This document shows positions 16,835-25,593 of a DNA stretch of 64,000 nucleotides, in pieces (the first letter of the stretch is position 1; each line of letters starts with the position of its first letter). Origin of the DNA: Candidatus Latescibacterota bacterium (lineage in GTDB: Bacteria > Krumholzibacteriota > Krumholzibacteriia > JACNKJ01); assembly GCA_020633725.1 (NCBI GenBank), contig JACKDC010000002.1, forward strand, positions 310,001 through 374,000. The letters run 5' to 3'. Under the pieces are notes generated by a model. It ran no database searches. It saw only the letters and a list, made by a program, of their open reading frames with translations, and was not told the DNA's origin. Position numbers and translations under genes: made by a program.

Positions 16835-17740
16835 GTGACATTGCGAATCCTGTCCGTCCTTGCGCTGGCGCTCCTCGTCGCCGGCCCCGCCTCGGCCAAC
16901 CCGCTGCCCGAGGCCATCGTCCTCACCCACGTCCAGCCCTACGACGGCGCCCCGCCCGCCGCGAGCGACTGCGTGGACATCGTCCAGCACACGACCGCGA
17001 CCGGCGAACTGGAGTTCGACGTCTACCTGCGGCCCCTCTTCGCCCAGCCGCCCTACGGGCTGATCAGGCTCCAGCTCGAGCTGGAGTGGCCCGAGGACTG
17101 GACCTGGCTCGGCTACACGGTGCCCTTCGACGGCGAGGGCGAAGTCAGCGTGGGCAGCGGCCTCGCCTGGCTCGACCTGTACTGGCCGACGCCGCCGCAG
17201 AGCGACGACGAGGTGCTCCTCATGTTTCGCTGCCTTCTGGACGTGACCGGCCACGGCGAGCTCGACGCGCGCACCGGCCACGCCGACGTGACCGCCGGCT
17301 GCTGGGGCAACTACCCCATGGATGTGTGGATGTACGGCGCCACGGCGGGCGTGACCTGCGCCTGGCTCGACACCGACTGCTGGCTGGACTTCCAGTGCAC
17401 GCCCTACGCGCAGACCGATGTGCTCGACCTGCAGGTGGTGGAGGGGGGCGAGGTGGTCACCGCCGTCAACTACTACGTGGGCTACGACGGGAGCGGCTTC
17501 CCCTGCTCGGTGATCTACAGCGCGTCGGAGGACTGGCTCGGCGTCGAGGTCGAGGTGCTGAGCGAGACCGACCACCGCATCACCCTGACCGCGGACAGCG
17601 ACGGCCTCGCGCCCGGCAACTACTCGGCCTGGCTGCGAGGGGAGGCGAGCAGCGTCGCCTGCACGCAGGTGAACCTGGAGGTGCTGACCACGGTGGCCAC
17701 GGAGTCCGTCTCCTTCAGCGCGGTGAAGTCGCTCTACTGA
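16835..17740 (+). CDS. secreted protein with C-terminal VKSLY tag
   Basis: This is an unrecognised 301-residue exported protein. The signal peptide ends near 'AGPASAN'. The mature part is acidic and Trp-rich, with about eight cysteines in a beta-rich setting ('LEWPEDWTWLGYTVPF', 'CWLDFQCTPY'). It ends in A-V-K-S-L-Y, a tail shared with the proteins ending at 45870 and 50023. GTG 16835 sits behind CGGGAGGTGCTGAT, a leader nearly identical to that of the gene at 49010. A TATACT at 16778-16783 could be its -10, though the -35 is poor. The second half may be a bacterial Ig-like or Fn3-like domain ('TEATLTADSDG'-style strands), but I cannot name it. Confidence 0.8.
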   Translation: MTLRILSVLALALLVAGPASANPLPEAIVLTHVQPYDGAPPAASDCVDIVQHTTATGELEFDVYLRPLFAQPPYGLIRLQLELEWPEDWTWLGYTVPFDGEGEVSVGSGLAWLDLYWPTPPQSDDEVLLMFRCLLDVTGHGELDARTGHADVTAGCWGNYPMDVWMYGATAGVTCAWLDTDCWLDFQCTPYAQTDVLDLQVVEGGEVVTAVNYYVGYDGSGFPCSVIYSASEDWLGVEVEVLSETDHRITLTADSDGLAPGNYSAWLRGEASSVACTQVNLEVLTTVATESVSFSAVKSLY

Positions 17741-17822
17741 CGCGTCGGGCCGCCCGGCGCTTGACAGCGGCCCCCCGGCCGTGAGAACCCCGACGGGCCC
17801 CTTCTCCAGCCCGGGAGTTCCC

Positions 17823-18809
17823 ATGCGACTCGCTGTGCCCGCCGCGCTCCTGCTCGTCTCCCTGCTCGCCCTGCCCGCGCGGGCCGCGCTCGACGCCAAG
17901 GCGGAGGGCCGCGCCGCCGTCGCCCTGTTCTACGCCGGCGAGCTGGACAGCCTCTACGCCCGCTTCGCGCCGAGCATGGCCTCGGCCATGAGCCTCGAGC
18001 AGCTTCGGGACTTCCGCGCGGGCATCGAGATGCAGCTCGGCCCCGAGGCGCAGGTCTACCGCGAGGACGTGGCGCCGGCCGACTCGGTGCAGGTCTACCT
18101 GCGCCGCGCGCGCTTCGAGCGGGGACAGGGGATCGTGGACGTCGCCGTGGGCTTCGACGCGGCGGCCCGCATCACCGGCCTGCTCCTCCGCCCCGCGGCC
18201 GTGGCCTTTCCCAGCGACTACCTCGACTACGTGCCGAAGACCCGTCTCCACCTGCCCGTCGCGGGCGAGTGGTTCGTGGCCTGGGGCGGCCGCACGCTGG
18301 AGGAGAACTACCACGCCTCGACCCGCGACCAGCGCTTCGCGCTCGACCTGCTCGTGATGGACGGCGACGCGACGCACGTCGACGACGGCGCCCACAACAG
18401 CGACTACTTCGCCTACGGACGTCCCGTCCTCGCTCCGGCCGCCGGCACGGTCGTGGCCGCGGTGGACAGCGTGCCCGAGAACGCGCCCGGCCAGATGGAC
18501 GGCGCGTCGCCCCTGGGCAATCACGTGGTGATCGACCACGGCAACGGCGAGTTCTCCTTCCTCGCCCACCTCCAGCCCCGCAGCCTGCGCGTGGCGCCGG
18601 GCGACCGCGTCGAGCCCGGCGACACGCTGGGCCTGTGCGGCAACAGCGGCCACTCGAGCGAGCCGCACCTGCACTATCACCTGCAGAACAGCCCGCGCTT
18701 CGGGGATGGCGACGGCCTGCCCGCGCCCTTCCTCGCCTACAGCGCCGACGGCAGGCCGGTGGATCGCGGGGAGCCCGTGCGCGGGCAGCTCATCGCGGCG
18801 CGGGACTAG
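17823..18809 (+). CDS. M23 family metallopeptidase with DUF3887-like N-terminus
   Basis: This 328-residue exported protein begins with a signal peptide ('LLLVSLLALPARAA'). Residues about 20-130 look like a DUF3887-type domain ('AVALFYAGELDSLYARFAP'). The rest is an LytM/M23 endopeptidase that cuts peptidoglycan cross-bridges: 'HASTRDQRFALDLL' carries the first His and Asp, 'GNHVVIDHGNGEFSFLAHL' follows, and 'EPHLHYHLQ' is the H-x-H site. All metal ligands are present, so it is probably active. A TTGACA at 17761 may be its -35, but no clear -10 follows. It could act on the cell's own wall or on neighbours. Confidence 0.9.
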   Translation: MRLAVPAALLLVSLLALPARAALDAKAEGRAAVALFYAGELDSLYARFAPSMASAMSLEQLRDFRAGIEMQLGPEAQVYREDVAPADSVQVYLRRARFERGQGIVDVAVGFDAAARITGLLLRPAAVAFPSDYLDYVPKTRLHLPVAGEWFVAWGGRTLEENYHASTRDQRFALDLLVMDGDATHVDDGAHNSDYFAYGRPVLAPAAGTVVAAVDSVPENAPGQMDGASPLGNHVVIDHGNGEFSFLAHLQPRSLRVAPGDRVEPGDTLGLCGNSGHSSEPHLHYHLQNSPRFGDGDGLPAPFLAYSADGRPVDRGEPVRGQLIAARD

Positions 18810-18818
18810 TCCGGCGCC

Positions 18819-19322
18819 TCAGGGCGCCGGGCGCTGGCAGTCGCGCACCGAGCACTCCACGAAGGCCCGCAGGACGAACATCTCCTCGCCGCTCAGACCC
18901 TGGCCGATGAAGGCCGCCCCGTAGATGAAGGCGATCAGCGCGGCGGCGGCGGGCGCGGCCCACATGGGCCAGAGCGGACCGTCCACGGCCATCTGCGCCA
19001 GGCCGTAGATCAACCCCGCCAGTCCGCACATCGCCAGCGCGAAGAAGAGCCCCATGAACCCGGTCCAGACGTTGGGGTGCGGCGAGAAGCGGCCGATCAG
19101 CACCGTGCCGGACTCCCCCTGGCGCAGCTCGAGGTTGAGGTGGGGGGACAGCAGGCTGCGCCGATCGTCCGGCAGGCGGACGAAGGCGTGGGGCGGCCGC
19201 ACCTGGCCCACGAGCTGGGCGCCCGGCTCGCGCAGGCGTTCGCCGAGCAGGGCGAGGAGCGCGCTGCCGTCGCCCGGGACGGGCAACTCGAAGGTGGGGC
19301 GCATGCGGGGTGGGCGGGTCAT
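18819..19322 (-). CDS. hypothetical membrane protein with two transmembrane helices
   Basis: I do not recognise this 167-residue protein. The first 90 residues are soluble ('FELPVPGDGSALLALLGERL', 'LSPHLNLELRQGESG'). Two hydrophobic helices then follow ('GLFFALAMCGLAGLIYGLA' and 'AAPAAAALIAFIYGAAFIG'), with a short tail ending 'ECSVRDCQRPAP' that has two cysteines. The ATG at 19322 has only a poor ribosome site, and another Met lies about seven residues in. It ends ten bases from the stop of the M23 gene, facing it. Confidence 0.65.
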   Translation of the reverse strand: MTRPPRMRPTFELPVPGDGSALLALLGERLREPGAQLVGQVRPPHAFVRLPDDRRSLLSPHLNLELRQGESGTVLIGRFSPHPNVWTGFMGLFFALAMCGLAGLIYGLAQMAVDGPLWPMWAAPAAAALIAFIYGAAFIGQGLSGEEMFVLRAFVECSVRDCQRPAP

Positions 19323-19438
19323 GCGTCCAGTATGTCCGATGCCCTGGGGGATTTCAAACCGGTGGGGTGCCCGAAAGGGCTGGCCATGGGCAGGCCAAGT
19401 GGGCACAGTGGCCGGGTCCCCAGCGGGAGGCTTCCGGC

Positions 19439-20194
19439 ATGATTCCCTACATCGACATCCCCGCGCTGCATCTGGTGGGCTCGCTCAGGGTCCAGCCCTT
19501 CGGCGTGCTGGTGGCGCTGGGTCTCGTCACCGGCTACGCCGTGGCGCGCCGCGAGGCCCGCCGGCGCGGCCTGGATGAGGCGCGCATCGGCGACCTGGTT
19601 CTCTGGACCGTGGTCGGGGGTTTCGTGCTCGCGCATCTCGTGTCGGCGATCTTCTACTTCCCCGACGAGGTGGCGCGCAATCCCTGGGAGCTGCTCAAGG
19701 TCTGGGACAGCCTCAGCTCCTACGGCGGCTTCGCCGGCGGGGCGCTGGGCGCGCTCATCGCGATCCGCCGCTACCGCCTCCCGCTCTGGCCCACGGTGGA
19801 CACCCTGGCCGCCGCGCTCATCGCCGGCTGGTTCTTCGGGCGGCTGGGCTGCACGGTGGTGCACGATCACCCGGGACGGCTCAGCGACTTCTTCCTGGCC
19901 GTGAACTACCCGGGCGGCGCGCGCCACGACCTCGGCTTCGACGAGTGGCTCTTCACCATCGGGCTCAACGTGACGGTCTTCCTCATGCTGCGCCGCGACC
20001 CGCCGCCGGGCAGCGTGCTGGCGCTGCTCATGATCGCCTACGCCCCCGTGCGCTTCGGACTCGACTTCCTGCGCACCGCGGACCGCCACTACCTCGGCCT
20101 GACGCCGGGGCAGTACTTCTCCGTCGCGCTCCTGATCGGGGGACTGCTGGTGCTGCGCCGGGTGCGCTCCCGGCGCGAGCTTCAGCCGAAATAG
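19439..20194 (+). CDS. lgt: prolipoprotein diacylglyceryl transferase family protein
   Basis: This 251-residue multipass protein should transfer diacylglycerol to the lipobox Cys of prolipoproteins in the inner membrane. Family features include the early 'YIDIPALHL', 'YGGFAGGALGALIA', the Arg-containing 'GWFFGRLGCTVVHDHPGRL' (which replaces the common G-R-x-G-N-F form) and 'LMIAYAPVRFGLDFLRTAD' near the end. It belongs to the divergent HDHPG-type branch I associate with some delta-proteobacteria-like genomes. ATG 19439 follows GGGAGG by 7 bases. Its last 13 bases overlap the ptb gene on the other strand. Several lipoproteins in this window would be substrates. Confidence 0.87.
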   Translation: MIPYIDIPALHLVGSLRVQPFGVLVALGLVTGYAVARREARRRGLDEARIGDLVLWTVVGGFVLAHLVSAIFYFPDEVARNPWELLKVWDSLSSYGGFAGGALGALIAIRRYRLPLWPTVDTLAAALIAGWFFGRLGCTVVHDHPGRLSDFFLAVNYPGGARHDLGFDEWLFTIGLNVTVFLMLRRDPPPGSVLALLMIAYAPVRFGLDFLRTADRHYLGLTPGQYFSVALLIGGLLVLRRVRSRRELQPK

Positions 20195-21123
20195 GGACGG
20201 TGCTTGCGCCGGGCGATCTCCTGCTCGTCGTGCAGGGTGCCCAGGGCCAGGCTCAGCAGCTTGATCTCCGCGCTGTCGCTGCGCGAGAGCAGCACGATGG
20301 GCGCGGCAGCGCCGAGCACCAGCCCGGCCACCTTGGCGCCCGCCAGCAGGATCAGGCTCTTCACGACGAAGTTCACCGCGCTGATGTTCGGCCCCAGGAA
20401 GATGTCCGCGCGCCCGGCCACGCGGCTGGGGATGCCCTTGAGCTGCGCGGCCTCGCGGCTCAGGGCCACGTCGATGGCCAGCGGCCCCTCGATGATCAGG
20501 TTCCCCAGCGGGCCGCCGCCCGCCCAGCGCATGAGCTCGCTCATGTCCAGGGTCTCGGGCAGCTTGGGGTTCTCCTTCTCCACGAGCGCCATGCAGGCCA
20601 CGTGGGGATGGTCGTTCTCCAGGCAGCGCGCCAGCTCCACCGCGTTCGCGAGGATGTCCTTCCGCGTCGCCAGGTCCTGGTGCAGGTTGATGCCCCCGTC
20701 GGTGTGCAGCATCAGGCGCGGATAGCTGGGCAGCTCCGCCACGGCCACGTGGCTGAGGACGCGTCCGCTGCGCAGGCCGTGCGCGCGGTCCAGCACCGCC
20801 TTGAGCAGGCGCTCGGTGGAAACGCTGCCCTTCATCAGCAGGTCCGCGCGGCCTTCCTTCACCTCGGCGACGGCCCGCACGCTGAGAGCGGCTTCGTCGT
20901 CCGGGGTGTCGATCAGCGAGAACGGGGCGATGTCGAAGTCCAGCCGCTCGGCCAGCTCGCGGATTCGCGGCGCGGGCCCCAGCAGCACGGGCTCCACCAG
21001 CTCGCGGCGCACCGCCGCCGCGAGGGCCTCCAGCACGGGCGTCTTCGCGGCGCCCGCCACGGCCACGCGCTTGCTGGGCGCACCGGCGACCTTGGCCAGC
21101 ACCTGATCGAAGTGCCGGATCAC
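20182..21123 (-). CDS. ptb: phosphate butyryltransferase
   Basis: This 313-residue enzyme of the phosphate acetyl/butyryltransferase family converts acyl-CoA plus phosphate to acyl phosphate and CoA. Family stretches include 'ADLLMKGSVSTERLLKAVLD', 'LPSYPRLMLHTDGGIN' and 'AIDVALSREAAQLKG'. It starts with GTG overlapping the butyrate kinase stop (GTGA), so the pair is coupled. The substrate may be butyryl-, isobutyryl- or isovaleryl-CoA. Near iorAB it could also serve aryl-acetyl-CoA, but that is inference. It overlaps lgt convergently by 13 bases. Confidence 0.94.
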   Translation of the reverse strand: MIRHFDQVLAKVAGAPSKRVAVAGAAKTPVLEALAAAVRRELVEPVLLGPAPRIRELAERLDFDIAPFSLIDTPDDEAALSVRAVAEVKEGRADLLMKGSVSTERLLKAVLDRAHGLRSGRVLSHVAVAELPSYPRLMLHTDGGINLHQDLATRKDILANAVELARCLENDHPHVACMALVEKENPKLPETLDMSELMRWAGGGPLGNLIIEGPLAIDVALSREAAQLKGIPSRVAGRADIFLGPNISAVNFVVKSLILLAGAKVAGLVLGAAAPIVLLSRSDSAEIKLLSLALGTLHDEQEIARRKHRPYFG

Positions 21124-22235
21124 CGCGGGCTCCTGTCCGACACGCGGGCGTAGTCGCGCAGCTGCTCCTCGCCGGCGAGCACGCGCAGCGCGCCCGCGGC
21201 CAGGGCCTCCATCTCCCGTTCGCCGGGATAGACGAGGAAGGGCCCCAGCCCGCCGACCCGCTCCTCGAGCCGCGCCACGAGACGTTCGCTGCGGCTCATG
21301 CCGCCAGTCAGGATCACGGCGTGCACGTCGAGGCCCAGTGCCGCGGCCACGGCGCCCAGCTCCTTGGCGATCTGGTAGACCATAGCCTCCCAGACCTCGC
21401 TGGCGCGGCCGTCGCCGGCGTCCATGCGGGCTTCCACCTCGCGCAGATCGCCGGTGCCCAGGTAGGCGAAGAGGCCGCTCTCGGCGCGGAGATGCCGTTC
21501 AACCTGGCCCCTGGCAGGCACCCTGGCCCCCTCCGGGGACGACGCCGTGCCGCTGCCGTAGACCAGGTCCAGCACGCCGCGCAGGGGCAGCGCGCCGGCG
21601 CGGAAAGGCGTGAAGGGCCCCATGCCGAGGAGCGCGTCGTTGACGTCCACGATGCGCCCGCCCCGCATCGCCGCCACGCTGATGCCGCCGCCCATGTGCG
21701 CGGCCGCGAAGCGCGACCCCGCGAGCGGCAGCGCCAGCTCGGCCGCCGCCAGCCGGCTGACGGCCTTCAGGCTGAGCGCGTGGCTGCGCCCGAGCCGCGT
21801 GATCTCGGGCACGCCGCTGAGGCGCGCCACGGCGTCCAGTTCGTCCACGGAGACGGGATCCACCACCAGCGCCGGCACGCCGCGCGCCTCGCCCAGCGAG
21901 CGCGCCATCAGCCCGCCCAGCAGGCTCGCGTGCTCGCCCCAGCGGGCGCTGGCGAGGTCGTCGGCCATGGCGTCGTCCACGCGGTAGCAGCCGCCCTCCA
22001 GGGGGCGCAGGGGACCGCCGCGACCCACGACGGCGTGGAGCGCGGGGTCGTCCGCCGCCGCGAGAAAGCGACGGGTGGCCGCCAGGCGCGCGGGGAGCTG
22101 GTCGCGCAGCACGGGCGTGGCGGCGAGTTCCTCGGCCGTGTGGTGGATCTCCTCCTGGCGGAGGCAGCCGGTCTCGTCGAAGAGGGCCAGCTTCGTGCTC
22201 GTGGAGCCCGGATTGATGGCCAGGACGGTGGGCAC
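21120..22235 (-). CDS. buk: butyrate kinase
   Basis: This 371-residue ASKHA-fold kinase makes ATP from butyryl phosphate and ADP. Motifs are 'VLAINPGSTSTKLALF' (N-terminal phosphate loop), 'VVGRGGPLRPL', 'AAHMGGGISVAAMRGGRIVDVND' (quoted around its core G-G-G-I-S) and 'VILTGGMSRSERLV'. GTG 22235 is chosen because GAGG lies 5 bases ahead and places the family start 'PTVLAINPG' at the N-terminus. It is the first gene of buk-ptb and has a strong candidate promoter at 22283-22310. Branched-chain fatty acid kinases are a close alternative. Confidence 0.94.
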   Translation of the reverse strand: MPTVLAINPGSTSTKLALFDETGCLRQEEIHHTAEELAATPVLRDQLPARLAATRRFLAAADDPALHAVVGRGGPLRPLEGGCYRVDDAMADDLASARWGEHASLLGGLMARSLGEARGVPALVVDPVSVDELDAVARLSGVPEITRLGRSHALSLKAVSRLAAAELALPLAGSRFAAAHMGGGISVAAMRGGRIVDVNDALLGMGPFTPFRAGALPLRGVLDLVYGSGTASSPEGARVPARGQVERHLRAESGLFAYLGTGDLREVEARMDAGDGRASEVWEAMVYQIAKELGAVAAALGLDVHAVILTGGMSRSERLVARLEERVGGLGPFLVYPGEREMEALAAGALRVLAGEEQLRDYARVSDRSPR

Positions 22236-22282
22236 GCTCACCTCGACGGGCCGGCGGTGGAGAAATCGGACGGGTCGGTCAC

Positions 22283-22310
22283 AATGTACGCGGCCTGGCG
22301 GCGGCGTCAA
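22283..22310 (-). promoter_or_regulatory. promoter of buk-ptb
   Basis: On the minus strand TTGACG (22305-22310) and TACATT (22283-22288) are 16 bp apart. The arrangement repeats that of the iorAB promoter, including the same -35 hexamer, which suggests both are read by the same housekeeping factor. Confidence 0.6.
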
Positions 22311-22334
22311 TGTGAGTTGGGCGCCCTGGGAGCG

Positions 22335-24575
22335 CTAGGGCAGCGTGCGGTGGAGCGACTCGGGGGCGTCGTTCTCGTCCTCGCCCGCGGGCGACGCGAA
22401 CTCCTCCTCGGGCGACTCGAGCAGATCGCCGATGAACATGCTCGCGTTGCGCACGAAGAAGACCACGGGCAGCTCGCCGGCCAGCGCCTCCATGCGTTCG
22501 GCCACCTCCGCCTCGTGGCCGGGCGGCGGGCTGGCCAGGCCGAGGAAGACGACCTCCGCCTCGGCGCTCTCGCGCTGGATCAGGGTGGCCACGGGGACGT
22601 CGCGCGGCTTGACCAGCACGTTCACGTCCACCTCCATGCGGATGTTCGGCAGCAGCTGCGACAGGCGGCGGTCGGTCTGGGCCTTGGCCGTCTCGCTGGA
22701 GGCGATGCTGAGCACCTTCACGTGGGCGCCGCTCCACTCGTGGTTGTGCTGGAGCAGGTAGGCGAGCAGCAGCATGAGATCGCTGTTGCGCTCGAGGCCG
22801 CCCCACCAGACGTGGATCTCGCGCCGCTCGCGGGCGAACTGGCGGCGGGGGCGGATGCGTCCCAGGATGACCGACTTGCGCAGGATCTCCAGCTTGCGCA
22901 CCACGCGCAGGAACTCCGCGCGCAGCTCGGGGTGGCTGGGCCAGCCCAGCAGGATGCTGTTGGAGGACAGCCCCGCCATGCCGTTGGCCTGGGCGACGTC
23001 CACGATGCCTTCCACGAGATCGTGGACCACGTCCACCTCGGCGAAGACGACGAGCTTCTCGCCGTCGAGCACCTCCTGCACCGCCTGCCGCTCCTCGCGC
23101 TGCTGTTCGCTGTAGGCGGTGAGGTCGCCCACGAGCAGCTTGCAGACGGTCACCACGCCACGCCCCTGGCTGAACCAGTTGCCGTAGCGCACGAGGTCGA
23201 GCTCGCGCACGGGCTCGTCGACGAAGACCAGCACGTGCGGCCGCCAGTTGCGTGCGCTGAGCGGGCGCTGGGCCAGCTTGATCAGCGCCCAGCGGATGAG
23301 GTTCTCGTAGAGGCCGCGGCGCGCGTCGCCCCAGCGCGCCTGCCGCGCGCGGCGGGACAGCAGCTGCCAGAGCCCGATCTCGGCGATGATCGCCACCGCG
23401 CCGGCCATCGGACTGATGAGCACCATGCAGGCCAGACAGCCCAGACCGCCGGCGAGGTAGATGGCCCAGTGCACGTGGATCCGCGGCCGCCACGAGGGGT
23501 CGCCGCTCAGCACCTCGAAGGCCGCCACCAGGTTCACCGTGCCGTAGACGGTGAGGAAGAACATGGAGACCACCGTCGCCACCGTGTTCAGGTTGCCCAG
23601 CAGCACGGCGGAGAGCGCGAGCGCCACGGAGACCACCAGGCCGGGCAGGATGTCCGGCAGGTTTCCCGGCGGGCGGAGCAGGAGGCGGGGGGCGATGCCG
23701 TCGCGCGAGAGCGCCTGCAGGGTGCGCGGGGCCGCGAGGATCGATCCCACCGCCGACGAGAAGATCGCCGCCCACAGCCCCGGCAGGATCAGGATCGGCC
23801 CCAGCGGCGCGATGCGCGCCCAGATCAGCGGGTCCTCGCGCAGCGCCGCCGGACTCGCGCCCAGGGCGAGCAGCACGGGCACCACGAGGTAGACCACGAA
23901 GCCCGTGGCCACCGCCGCGATCGAGCCCAGCGGGATGGCGCGGCCCGGGTCCTCCAGATCACCCGACAGCCCCAGTCCCGCCATCACGCCGGTGACGGCC
24001 GGAAAGAACACGGCGAAGCCCGCCCAGAAGGCCAGCTCGCGGCCCGGCGGATTCAGCAGGATGCTCCGCCCCTCGGTCTGGTGCAGCGCGCCGATGGCCA
24101 GCGCCACCAGCGACAGGGCCACCAGCGCCATCAGCACGACCTGCGCGCGCAGCGCCTTGTCCGCCCCGGCCACGGCCAGCGCGCCCACGGCGAGGATCAC
24201 GCCCACCGTCACCGGCGCGAGCGGCAGCGACGGCCAGACGATGCGGAAGGACTCGGCGAGACCGTAGGCGTAGAGCGTCACCGAGAGCACCTGGCTGAGA
24301 AAGAGCGGCACGCCGATCGCACCGCCCAGCTCCCAGCCCAGGCTGCGCGAGATGATGAAGTAGGCCCCGCCCGGCCCCACGCGCGTGTTGGTGGCCACGG
24401 CCGAGAAGGCCAGCGTGGTGACCGCGGTGATCGAGTTGGCGAGCACGACGACCATCAGCACGCGCAGCAGGCCGAGCTGTCCCACCAGCCAGCCGAAGCG
24501 CAGGTACATGATGACGCCGAGGATGGTCAGGATCGTCGGCGTGTAGACGCCGATGAAGGTGCCGAGCTTCTTCAT
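22335..24575 (-). CDS. APC-superfamily permease, cation-chloride-cotransporter-like
   Basis: This 746-residue transporter opens with 'GVYTPTILTILGVIMYLRFGWLVGQ', which strongly recalls the first helix of SLC12 cation-chloride cotransporters. It continues with 'GGAYFIISRSLGWELGGAIG' and about twelve hydrophobic segments to residue 420. A soluble C-terminal half of some 300 residues ('LVFVDEPVRELDLVRYGNWF', 'VVFLGLASPPPG') is also as in CCC proteins. It probably moves ions or amino acids across the inner membrane, but the substrate cannot be read. Its ATG overlaps the MscS stop in ATGA, linking it to osmotic control. Confidence 0.85.
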   Translation of the reverse strand: MKKLGTFIGVYTPTILTILGVIMYLRFGWLVGQLGLLRVLMVVVLANSITAVTTLAFSAVATNTRVGPGGAYFIISRSLGWELGGAIGVPLFLSQVLSVTLYAYGLAESFRIVWPSLPLAPVTVGVILAVGALAVAGADKALRAQVVLMALVALSLVALAIGALHQTEGRSILLNPPGRELAFWAGFAVFFPAVTGVMAGLGLSGDLEDPGRAIPLGSIAAVATGFVVYLVVPVLLALGASPAALREDPLIWARIAPLGPILILPGLWAAIFSSAVGSILAAPRTLQALSRDGIAPRLLLRPPGNLPDILPGLVVSVALALSAVLLGNLNTVATVVSMFFLTVYGTVNLVAAFEVLSGDPSWRPRIHVHWAIYLAGGLGCLACMVLISPMAGAVAIIAEIGLWQLLSRRARQARWGDARRGLYENLIRWALIKLAQRPLSARNWRPHVLVFVDEPVRELDLVRYGNWFSQGRGVVTVCKLLVGDLTAYSEQQREERQAVQEVLDGEKLVVFAEVDVVHDLVEGIVDVAQANGMAGLSSNSILLGWPSHPELRAEFLRVVRKLEILRKSVILGRIRPRRQFARERREIHVWWGGLERNSDLMLLLAYLLQHNHEWSGAHVKVLSIASSETAKAQTDRRLSQLLPNIRMEVDVNVLVKPRDVPVATLIQRESAEAEVVFLGLASPPPGHEAEVAERMEALAGELPVVFFVRNASMFIGDLLESPEEEFASPAGEDENDAPESLHRTLP

Positions 24576-25519
24576 GCCTCACCGCCGTGGGCGGCCGCGC
24601 GGGCGCCCGCCTTGCCCTCGCTCACGTTGTCGTAGTAGCGGACGGTGGGGTAGGCGAAGTCGATGTCGTCGTGCTGGGCGAAGACGGTGAGGATCTCCTC
24701 CCAGAGCTTCTCCTCGCCGCCGCGGCGCCGCCTCGGTTCGGTGATGTAGCGCACGGTGAGGGTGACGCCCACGTCCACCACGCGGGTCCAGACGATGGGC
24801 GTGAGATGCTGGAAGTGGATCATGTAGTCGCGGGCCGCGCGGCGCACCTGCGCCTGGGCCGCCTCGCTGGCCAGCAGGCTCTGGCGCTCGGCGATCTCGG
24901 CCAGGATCCCCTTCGCCTTCTTCCAGTCGCTCTCGAAGGTCACGGTGACTGGCAGCTCGTTCCAGATGAAGTTGAAGCCCTTCGTGTAGTTGGCCGTGCT
25001 CTGCTTGAAGACCCAGCCGTTGGGGATGTGGATGATGCGCCCGGTGCTCTGATCCGCGTCCACCCAGTTGCCCACCTCCATCAGCGAGAACTGGAAGAGG
25101 CGCATGTCGATGACGTCCCCGCGGTGATCGCCGATCTGGATGCGGTCGCCCACCACGAAGGGCTTGCGGACGGAGAGGAAGACCCAGCCGGCGAGGTTCG
25201 TCACCGGGTCCTGCAGGGCGATGGCGAGACCGGCGGACACGATGCCCAGGTAGGCCGCCCAGCCGGTGACGTTGCCGAACCACACCACCAGCAGCGCCAT
25301 CGCCAGGCTGAAGCCCAGCAGGTACTGGACGGTCTTGCCCACCACGTAGCGGCGGGTGACGTCGGCCACGCGGCGGTGCAGCAGCGCGCCGATCAGCATG
25401 CGCAGGGCCAGGTAGCCCAGCCAGACGAGCAGGCTGAACACGAGCTTGTGCAGCAGCCCCTCGGAGATGCCGAGGGCGCCCGTGATCGCGTCGCTCAGTC
25501 GCTGGAGGATCGGTTCCAT
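24572..25519 (-). CDS. MscS-family mechanosensitive channel
   Basis: This 315-residue inner membrane channel has about three transmembrane helices in the first 100 residues. The beta-domain signature follows: 'QDPVTNLAGWVFLSVRKPFVVGDRIQI', then 'GDVIDMRLFQFSLME' and 'RIIHIPNGWVF'. The Ala/Gly-rich pore helix just before ('AYLGIVSAGLAIAL') matches MscS TM3. The C-terminal part is like the MscS alpha/beta domain. It is translationally coupled to the cotransporter-like permease, and a hairpin GGGGCG/CGCCCC lies just ahead of its GGGGGTGCG ribosome site. It probably releases solutes on hypo-osmotic shock. Confidence 0.92.
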   Translation of the reverse strand: MEPILQRLSDAITGALGISEGLLHKLVFSLLVWLGYLALRMLIGALLHRRVADVTRRYVVGKTVQYLLGFSLAMALLVVWFGNVTGWAAYLGIVSAGLAIALQDPVTNLAGWVFLSVRKPFVVGDRIQIGDHRGDVIDMRLFQFSLMEVGNWVDADQSTGRIIHIPNGWVFKQSTANYTKGFNFIWNELPVTVTFESDWKKAKGILAEIAERQSLLASEAAQAQVRRAARDYMIHFQHLTPIVWTRVVDVGVTLTVRYITEPRRRRGGEEKLWEEILTVFAQHDDIDFAYPTVRYYDNVSEGKAGARAAAHGGEA

Positions 25520-25593
25520 CGCACCCCCGCGGGGCGCTCGCCCCGACGGGAGAGACTAGGGCCAGAGGCGGCGGAGGTTCAAGGGGAACGGGG

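Noticed and set aside
17761..17766. TTGACA taken as promoter of the M23 gene
   Set aside because: No -10 with T-A pattern follows at 16-18 bp (GAGAAC is found). It may still be a -35 but was not listed as a feature.
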